From Methanocellales archaeon (GTDB lineage Archaea > Halobacteriota > UBA148 > JAJOKI01): a stretch of DNA of 10,785 nucleotides. The stretch lies in contig JAJOKI010000066.1 of NCBI GenBank assembly GCA_021129915.1, positions 1 through 10,785 of the forward strand, written 5' to 3'. Position numbers and translations under genes: made by a program. Every line of letters starts with the position of its first letter. Positions within the stretch are counted from its first letter, which is position 1. Below, piece by piece: positions 6,568-10,785 of the stretch. The notes under the pieces are model-generated. The model saw only the letters and a list, made by a program, of their open reading frames with translations, was not told the DNA's origin and did not search any database.

Positions 6568-6594
6568 GGAGCAAATTACAGGAGGGGGTGCAAA

Positions 6595-6675
6595 GTGGCA
6601 GTTGTCACAAAAAGAAAAGTTTTAATATGTAATTGTTCTAATGTTCTTTCAGTATACTATCGTGAATGGAGGTAA
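6595..6675 (+). CDS. short ORF of 26 codons ending at the cytochrome b ribosome binding site
   Basis: A strong GGAGGGGGTG (6581-6590) precedes the GTG at 6595. The peptide reads VAVVTKRKVLICNC and continues to a TAA at 6673-6675. The GGAGGT ribosome binding site of cytochrome b (6668-6673) overlaps its last codons, so translating this ORF would bring ribosomes directly to the next start. The VLICNC segment resembles the first strand and cysteine pair of some iron-sulfur proteins. It may be the stump of a longer gene or a coupling leader peptide. Its function is not recognised. Confidence 0.35.
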   Translation: MAVVTKRKVLICNCSNVLSVYYREWR

Positions 6676-6681
6676 TTAAAA

Positions 6682-7275
6682 ATGACAACAAAGACGGGTG
6701 TTGAGGAAGGGAAATATAAATTATTCGACATGTCGGTTCCATATCAACATTTTGCGCTAGCGATAGGCACGTTTTTATGTATAATCACTGGGCTGATTCT
6801 ACTTTTCGCTGGTGGAGTCTATGGATTCGTTCCGGGTCTTGCTGGCAAGTTTGCGGGATATTTGAATGATCCTATACTAATATTAATTCACTATATTGGC
6901 GGAGTAGCTATCATTGGCGTGGGAGTCTATCATGTGGTGTGTGTAGCAAAGGGTTGGGACTCGATATTTACGCCGAAGGCCGAGAACATCGGAGAGGGTC
7001 CCAGCATCAAAAATATCCTGGCCAAGTCGACCCATATAAAGAGAGCGGAGTATGATCTAGCACTCCAGACCTACGCATTCGTGATACTATTCATCATGAT
7101 CATCGTTACGGGCATCATAAAGGTATTCAAGGTCCAGCTCCTCACCATCATAACGCCTCTTGAATTTGCCCACAACGTAATTTTTATGTCCAGCGTGCTC
7201 CACGGCATAGCAACTGTTCTTCTGATACCGGTCCTCATATGGCACATAGTAGACTCCGTGACCGCTGTCACTTGA
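6682..7275 (+). CDS. b-type cytochrome, hydrogenase membrane subunit
   Basis: The 197-residue protein has four hydrophobic helices, at about 24-45, 65-88, 128-148 and 165-187. Likely haem-ligand histidines are His23, His70, His84, His164, His174 and His188 (two pairs are needed for two haems). This matches the di-haem cytochrome b of group 1 [NiFe] hydrogenases and of formate dehydrogenases. In hydrogenase operons it anchors the catalytic pair and passes electrons to a quinone or, in methanogens, methanophenazine. The length is near normal. The ATG has GGAGGT eight bases upstream. Although it belongs functionally with the hydrogenase subunits, it is encoded on the opposite strand and faces them. 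Confidence 0.85.
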   Translation: MTTKTGVEEGKYKLFDMSVPYQHFALAIGTFLCIITGLILLFAGGVYGFVPGLAGKFAGYLNDPILILIHYIGGVAIIGVGVYHVVCVAKGWDSIFTPKAENIGEGPSIKNILAKSTHIKRAEYDLALQTYAFVILFIMIIVTGIIKVFKVQLLTIITPLEFAHNVIFMSSVLHGIATVLLIPVLIWHIVDSVTAVT

Positions 7276-7476
7276 AAAAGGACATATAATATTACACATA
7301 TAATACGCGTCTGAAACGTTTTCTGGATGAAAAGTTCCCCCTTTGACGTAAAATTCTGGGCTTGATAGCCCACATATAAATGGAGTATTATGAGTTGTGA
7401 CTTTTTACTGAACAAAATGTATTTGTCTAATGGGTATAATATTTTGTGGGGTAAAGGCTATTAACAGGAGGTAAAG
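7276..7476. other. gap between cytochrome b and protease, with hairpin and TATA boxes
   Basis: No gene is seen. The gap holds a direct repeat ACATATAAT (7282-7290 and 7296-7304), a perfect 6-base-stem hairpin, and two AT-rich boxes, ATATAAATG (7374-7382) and GTATAATATT (7434-7443). It could hold a separate promoter for the protease gene. Confidence 0.4.
7357..7372. repeat. perfect hairpin next to a TATA-like box
   Basis: TGGGCT and AGCCCA are exact reverse complements around a TGAT loop. ATATAAATG starts two bases later, so the hairpin occupies the place of the BRE. No T-run follows. An operator is therefore more likely than a terminator, but both are inference. Confidence 0.4.
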
Positions 7477-7980
7477 ATGACAAGAATTCTCGTGGCAGGC
7501 GTTGGGAACAAGTATATGGGTGATGATGGTTTCGGTCCAAGGGTCATCGAGACGCTGATGATGAGAGATTTGCCCGAGGACGTCGAGGTTAGAGATGTCG
7601 GACTCTGTGGCGTGACACTCGCACCAGACCTTGGTGACTATGAGTTTGTCGTCTTTGTTGACGCTGTCAAGAAAGGAGGGAGGCCCGGGACGATTTATCG
7701 AAGAGAAATTGATGCCAGAGAGGTGGAAAAACTAAAGCCCGAAGATGCGAGGAGTTCTTTTCCCATCAGTATTCATGAAACCAAGTTAGAAGACCTCCTT
7801 CTCGTCGCTAAAGCGATTGGTACACTACCCCCTATGGTTGTCGTTGTTGGCTGCGAGGTTGTGAAGATCGTCCCAAGTGATGCATTAAGCCAGGAAGTCG
7901 AGGCTGCTGTCCATATGGCGGTTGAGCTCATTTTAAAGGAGGTTACAGCGGCACTGCAAACGGGAGTAGCTCGTGTTTAA
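7477..7980 (+). CDS. [NiFe] hydrogenase maturation protease (HybD/HyaD/VhtD type)
   Basis: This protease removes the C-terminal propeptide of the hydrogenase large subunit after nickel insertion. The 167-residue product starts with the family motif GVGNKYMGDDGFG (8-20). The expected nickel-sensing residues are present: Asp17 (the place of Glu16 in E. coli HybD), Asp62 in VFVDAV, and His100 in SIHETKL. Length and order are normal. AGGAGGT lies five bases ahead of the ATG. Its natural substrate is almost certainly the large subunit encoded on the opposite strand, with which its last 38 bases overlap. The tail after about residue 155 is weakly conserved and is the part that overlaps. Confidence 0.95.
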   Translation: MTRILVAGVGNKYMGDDGFGPRVIETLMMRDLPEDVEVRDVGLCGVTLAPDLGDYEFVVFVDAVKKGGRPGTIYRREIDAREVEKLKPEDARSSFPISIHETKLEDLLLVAKAIGTLPPMVVVVGCEVVKIVPSDALSQEVEAAVHMAVELILKEVTAALQTGVARV

Positions 7981-9697
7981 CTATTGTTTTGCCCATATGG
8001 ACGTGAACTGCACACCCTGCGCAAGGGTCAAAGCTTCTTATGACTCTAACGACGTCAACGCCTTTCCATCCTTCAGGATCGCCGACTTCGGTGATCGGTG
8101 TCTGTATGAGGGCTTGTTCGTAGGGTCCAGGATTGCCTTTAGGGTCTCTGGGAGATGCATTCCATGTCGTTGGTGCATGATACTGATAGTTGTGAATGAC
8201 TCCGTTCTTCATCACGCACCAATGTTGACAGGAACCACGCATAGCTTCAACCAGACCAACACCTATGCCTTCCTTGGGCTTTTTGTAGGGCGTCCATACC
8301 GCCGCCTTGCCGTCCTTCAGGAGTTCTAAAGATTTCATTACCATCTTCAGCATGCAAGACGCAGAGTATGCGTGATAATATGCCCGAGCTCTGATCCTTT
8401 CCACGACATTTGGCTTCTCTGGAATCTTCCACTCAAATTTCATCTTCTCCGAGTACTTGAAACCAGGAATAACAGCCGCAGGTAGTTCGAACTTGATGCT
8501 CTTACCCGTGGATTCGGGAACAAGTTTAGCCTTTGCGGTCGCCCACATCCTCGCGAGTGCTCCAAATTCGATGTTGTGGTCCTCGCCGTCTCCCTTCCAG
8601 TGCCACCATCTTGGTGAGGTAACCCAGGAGTATGCAGAATCCCATTTTCCATATTCGCCAGGTTTTGGAATCGTGCGCTTGTTCCATGAATGTTCAAGGG
8701 CTATGGTATTGCCCAACGGGTCGGTTTCGATTTCTTGCTCCCACTCACTCGAATACCAACTACTCCCGATGAATTCACGAACGCCGACATTGTACTCAAC
8801 GAGGTCTGTTGTGACGAGTTTACCATCGAGTATGACTCCTGGAGATACCATCCTCTTGCGACCCCAGTCCGTCATCTCGCCATAGTCGGCAGAATACGCC
8901 TCTGGACTGTCATAGACGCCTACAGAGCCAAGGTTTGCCTCTCTCACACCTACGTCCCCATACCCTTGCTCAAGGACGAAATCGAGTAGGTCGTCAGTAG
9001 CTGTAACCAGTTCCTTCGTGAAGGCTACATTCCTCATGAGAAGCGTGAGATAAGATTGAATGTCCGATGCTGATAGGTTTGCTTTGGCAACTCCCCCAGG
9101 AACAAAAGTGTGGACGTGTGGGTGCCTTGCGCCGAAGATTGCGGCCATATTGTGCCCATCCTTTTGGACAAGAAGAGCCCTCAGGTAAAGCTCGCCTGCC
9201 AGTGGATTGAGTGCGGTCATGATCTCGGCGATTGTTTCAAAGCCATGAACATCGGATCCCGATGCCTTTGTCGCTTGCGCTTCTTTCCACCACTCGGGGT
9301 TAAACTTCTTTACGGCAACCTCGCTGTAATCAGGCCCTACAAGATTAATAACACCTACCACTGAATCGTATAACTGCTCTGCACCATGGACGAAATTTCT
9401 AAGAGCGGTGCCCATGGGCGGTGGAGATACCCCATATACCTGGTCAGCGGCTATGACTGAGGCGAGGGCGTGAGGAACAGGGCAAACACCACAACACCGT
9501 TGCGTAATCATGACTGCATCAGATGGCTCCCTTCCAACGAGAATGATTTCAAGACCCCTAAACGCCGGGCTGTATGCGTATGCATCGGTAATTTTTCTTG
9601 TGTTAGTGTCCACCTTCACGTGCGCGCCGAGATGTCCTTCAATTCTCGTTACGGGTTCAATTGTAATTTCCTTCATCATGCCTTCCTCCTTCATCAT
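7943..9697 (-). CDS. [NiFe] hydrogenase large (catalytic) subunit, group 1-like
   Basis: The 584-residue product carries the Ni-Fe centre ligands: Cys69 and Cys72 in RCCGVCP, and Cys559 and Cys562 in DPCAGCAVH. EPVTRIEGH (14-22), FRGLE, GALARMW and VEAMRGSCQHW are further family blocks. Cleavage is expected after His565, releasing 19 residues. Glu20 is the usual conserved Glu. RCCGVCP has Cys where Ile, Val or Leu is usual. The overall pattern fits group 1 uptake enzymes, not F420-reducing or energy-converting types; the exact subgroup needs a tree. The first ATG (9697) overlaps the small-subunit stop, and a second start (9679/9676) follows an identical ribosome binding site. Homologues begin at about MKEITIEPVT, so the second may be the ancestral start. 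Confidence 0.96.
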   Translation of the reverse strand: MMKEEGMMKEITIEPVTRIEGHLGAHVKVDTNTRKITDAYAYSPAFRGLEIILVGREPSDAVMITQRCCGVCPVPHALASVIAADQVYGVSPPPMGTALRNFVHGAEQLYDSVVGVINLVGPDYSEVAVKKFNPEWWKEAQATKASGSDVHGFETIAEIMTALNPLAGELYLRALLVQKDGHNMAAIFGARHPHVHTFVPGGVAKANLSASDIQSYLTLLMRNVAFTKELVTATDDLLDFVLEQGYGDVGVREANLGSVGVYDSPEAYSADYGEMTDWGRKRMVSPGVILDGKLVTTDLVEYNVGVREFIGSSWYSSEWEQEIETDPLGNTIALEHSWNKRTIPKPGEYGKWDSAYSWVTSPRWWHWKGDGEDHNIEFGALARMWATAKAKLVPESTGKSIKFELPAAVIPGFKYSEKMKFEWKIPEKPNVVERIRARAYYHAYSASCMLKMVMKSLELLKDGKAAVWTPYKKPKEGIGVGLVEAMRGSCQHWCVMKNGVIHNYQYHAPTTWNASPRDPKGNPGPYEQALIQTPITEVGDPEGWKGVDVVRVIRSFDPCAGCAVHVHMGKTIVKHELLPFAVPL

Positions 9698-9708
9698 ATC
9701 TTCCTCCT
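9673..9708 (-). repeat. tandem duplication of an 18-base ribosome binding site/start module
   Basis: On the minus strand AGGAGGAAGATATGATGA (9691-9708) is followed at once by AGGAGGAAGGCATGATGA (9673-9690), with two differences. Each unit holds a full ribosome binding site and a tandem ATG. The first unit includes the last codons and stop of the small subunit. The unit length keeps the frame, adding MMKEEG to the large subunit if the first ATG is used. Confidence 0.9.
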
Positions 9709-10644
9709 TTTAGCAGCTGCAAGGGCAAACTTCATGTGTCCCCCCAAACCATGTAAGAAGTTCGTGAGGTATGCTATCGGGGGTGCATCAGCGAAGAATG
9801 GCGACGTGGGCTGGTCAGGGAAGTTAGGATCGGCACATCCAATGCATGGAGAGCCCGTTTGCATGCAACCTCCATGTCCATCCATCCACATCGATGGGGC
9901 GTTACAGTTGGTGATGAGACCTTTACAACCGACAAGACCGAGGCAACCTTTCTCTCCGAAACCATGGGCGGCAACGCCCCCTGTGTAGAACCCACATATT
10001 GAACAGTTTTCATGGACGGTGTTGCCATACATATAAACAGGTCGATGCAATTTGTCAAGCTCTGGAAGTGGTGCCACCCCTCTCGCAGCCAAGACAGCGT
10101 GACCTAAGACCTGTACGATGTTGTCAGGTCTGGGCGGACAGCCAGGTATACAGATGACAGGAAGACCAAGCCCCCCTTTCCACCCCTTTCCCAAATAGTC
10201 CAGGAGTCCCTTCGAACCTGTTGGGTTGGGCTTACCACTGGGTATGCCGCCATAAGCGGCACATGTTCCAACGGCTACAGCCGCAGCACACTTCTCCGAC
10301 AATCGGTCTATAACCTCATCAAGCATGAGAACGTTATGCTCATACTCGCCAATAACGCAGTAAACGCCGGGCTTTGCCCTTGCCTCATCGGGAATCGCTC
10401 CCTCAACAATCAATACAAATGGGTCATACTTTCCTTCCATTGCATCAACGAGAACCTTTGCTGCATCATCTCCCCACTCAAACATAAAGGTTGGATGGAA
10501 AACAAGCTTCAGCCCTCCAAGCCCCGGAATAGCCCCCGTTACGACATCGATTAGCGTGGGGTTGCTTGCCTGTTTGACAGAAATGGCACAGCCAGCACAG
10601 TCCTGACCTTCAAGCCATATTAAATTTATTTCTTCCAATGCCAT
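9694..10644 (-). CDS. [NiFe] hydrogenase small (iron-sulfur) subunit, no Tat signal or anchor
   Basis: The 316-residue protein passes electrons from the Ni-Fe site through three clusters. Proximal cluster ligands are Cys16 and Cys19 (GQDCAGCAIS), Cys128 (VGTCAAYGG) and Cys169 (PGCPPRPDN). The distal and medial region has HENC (His211, Cys214), then ...GEKGCLGLVGCKG, CNAPSMW and GSPCIGCADPNFPD. There is no RRxFxK Tat signal: the protein begins MALEEINLIWLEG, right at the first strand. It ends AAAKRRKI without a hydrophobic helix. The ATG at 10644 is nine bases after GGAGGG. The in-frame GTG at 10653 overlaps that site and is rejected. The stop overlaps the large-subunit start. The absence of export and anchor signals suggests a cytoplasmic position or export with another partner. 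Confidence 0.95.
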   Translation of the reverse strand: MALEEINLIWLEGQDCAGCAISVKQASNPTLIDVVTGAIPGLGGLKLVFHPTFMFEWGDDAAKVLVDAMEGKYDPFVLIVEGAIPDEARAKPGVYCVIGEYEHNVLMLDEVIDRLSEKCAAAVAVGTCAAYGGIPSGKPNPTGSKGLLDYLGKGWKGGLGLPVICIPGCPPRPDNIVQVLGHAVLAARGVAPLPELDKLHRPVYMYGNTVHENCSICGFYTGGVAAHGFGEKGCLGLVGCKGLITNCNAPSMWMDGHGGCMQTGSPCIGCADPNFPDQPTSPFFADAPPIAYLTNFLHGLGGHMKFALAAAKRRKI

Positions 10645-10679
10645 ATCATACACCCTCCTACAAAGATGTTAGACTACAG

Positions 10680-10697
10680 TATTAAATAAAGCTTTCG
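10680..10697 (-). promoter_or_regulatory. archaeal BRE/TATA promoter for the hydrogenase small-large operon
   Basis: On the minus strand CGAAA (10693-10697) is followed by CTTTATTTAATA (10680-10691), a good archaeal BRE plus TATA pair. Transcription would start near 10660, just ahead of the GGAGGG ribosome binding site. The box starts only 14 bases after the end of the duplicated amidohydrolase sequence. Confidence 0.6.
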
Positions 10698-10711
10698 ATT
10701 TTGGACGAATC

Positions 10712-10785
10712 CGCCAACTTCAGAGATCAGCCCATCTTCGACCTTGATGTACCCGCGGATCAGCTCGAAGTCCGCGCCATAAAGA
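10712..10785. repeat. direct repeat, copy B (right window edge)
   Basis: This is the second copy of 5967-6040, with 73 of 74 bases identical in the same orientation. It runs off the window, so it may be longer. In this copy the sequence next to the break is the upstream side of the hydrogenase promoter. Confidence 0.95.

Larger units (their letters stand above)
10674..10785 (-). pseudogene. truncated second copy of the amidohydrolase gene
   Basis: From the right edge the frame reads YGADFELIRGYIKVEDGLI and on to EVG, identical to residues 10-32 of the amidohydrolase at 4906-6063. It then leaves the homology at 10712, runs on as GFVQNRKLYLIL and stops at 10674-10676, only 29 bases ahead of the small-subunit start. 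The start codon would lie beyond the window. No catalytic residue is included, so the fragment cannot be an enzyme. It is best read as the scar of a duplication or insertion. Confidence 0.75.

Noticed and set aside
7071..7415. Minus-strand ORFs opposite cytochrome b
   Set aside because: The plus strand encodes four clean membrane helices with haem histidines; the opposite frames show nothing.
7973..8989. Plus-strand ORFs of 85-142 codons opposite the hydrogenase large subunit
   Set aside because: They are shadows of a long, strongly conserved minus-strand gene and show no family pattern of their own.
9479..9499. Selenocysteine in the Ni-Fe motif
   Set aside because: All ligand positions are ordinary cysteine codons; no in-frame TGA is present.
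10645..10653. GTG start for the small subunit
   Set aside because: The GTG overlaps the GGAGGG ribosome binding site; the ATG at 10644 has correct spacing.
1..10785. CRISPR array or insertion sequence
   Set aside because: No regularly spaced repeats, and no transposase-like ORF or terminal inverted repeats bracketing one, were seen; the only long repeat is the amidohydrolase segment.

Overview
The window looks like a piece of an anaerobic archaeal chromosome. Starts are mostly preceded by GGAGGT-type ribosome binding sites, and several promoters look like archaeal BRE/TATA boxes. The purC product is of the kind I associate with haloarchaea and their relatives, and the CitG-like, DUF447 and TatD-linked radical SAM families fit a methanogen-, ANME- or Archaeoglobus-like lineage. 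The exact taxon cannot be read from this window.

Left part (1-2190). A minus-strand group holds a very short ORF, a two-helix membrane protein whose frame is broken by one base, and the start of a stand-alone Lrp/AsnC ligand-binding (RAM) domain protein that runs off the left edge. Diverging from it on the plus strand are a CitG/MdcB-like protein and an overlapping DUF447 flavin-type protein. Behind these, on the minus strand, lies a decaying RelBE-type toxin-antitoxin pair: the antitoxin has a broken tail and the toxin is reduced to its two ends.

Middle (2285-6063). Four tightly packed minus-strand genes read as one operon: an amidohydrolase, a TatD-linked radical SAM protein, SAICAR synthase (purC) and Sua5 (tRNA threonylcarbamoyladenosine synthesis). 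The first two overlap by 20 bases, the last two by 4, and 17 bases separate the radical SAM gene from purC. A 618-base gap follows, with promoter-like boxes, palindromes, G-runs and two very short ORFs with good ribosome binding sites.

Right part (6682-10785). This is an uptake-type [NiFe] hydrogenase locus in two facing halves. A b-type cytochrome and a hydrogenase maturation protease lie on the plus strand; the small and large catalytic subunits lie on the minus strand. The protease and large-subunit genes overlap tail to tail by 38 bases, inside the codons of the C-terminal propeptide that such a protease removes. The small subunit shows neither a Tat signal nor a C-terminal anchor, so the usual outward-facing, membrane-bound arrangement is in doubt.

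The last 74 bases repeat, with one silent change, codons 9-32 of the amidohydrolase gene at 5967-6040. The whole hydrogenase block therefore lies between two direct repeats. This suggests that the block was inserted or duplicated next to the amidohydrolase operon, and it is the most notable structural feature here.
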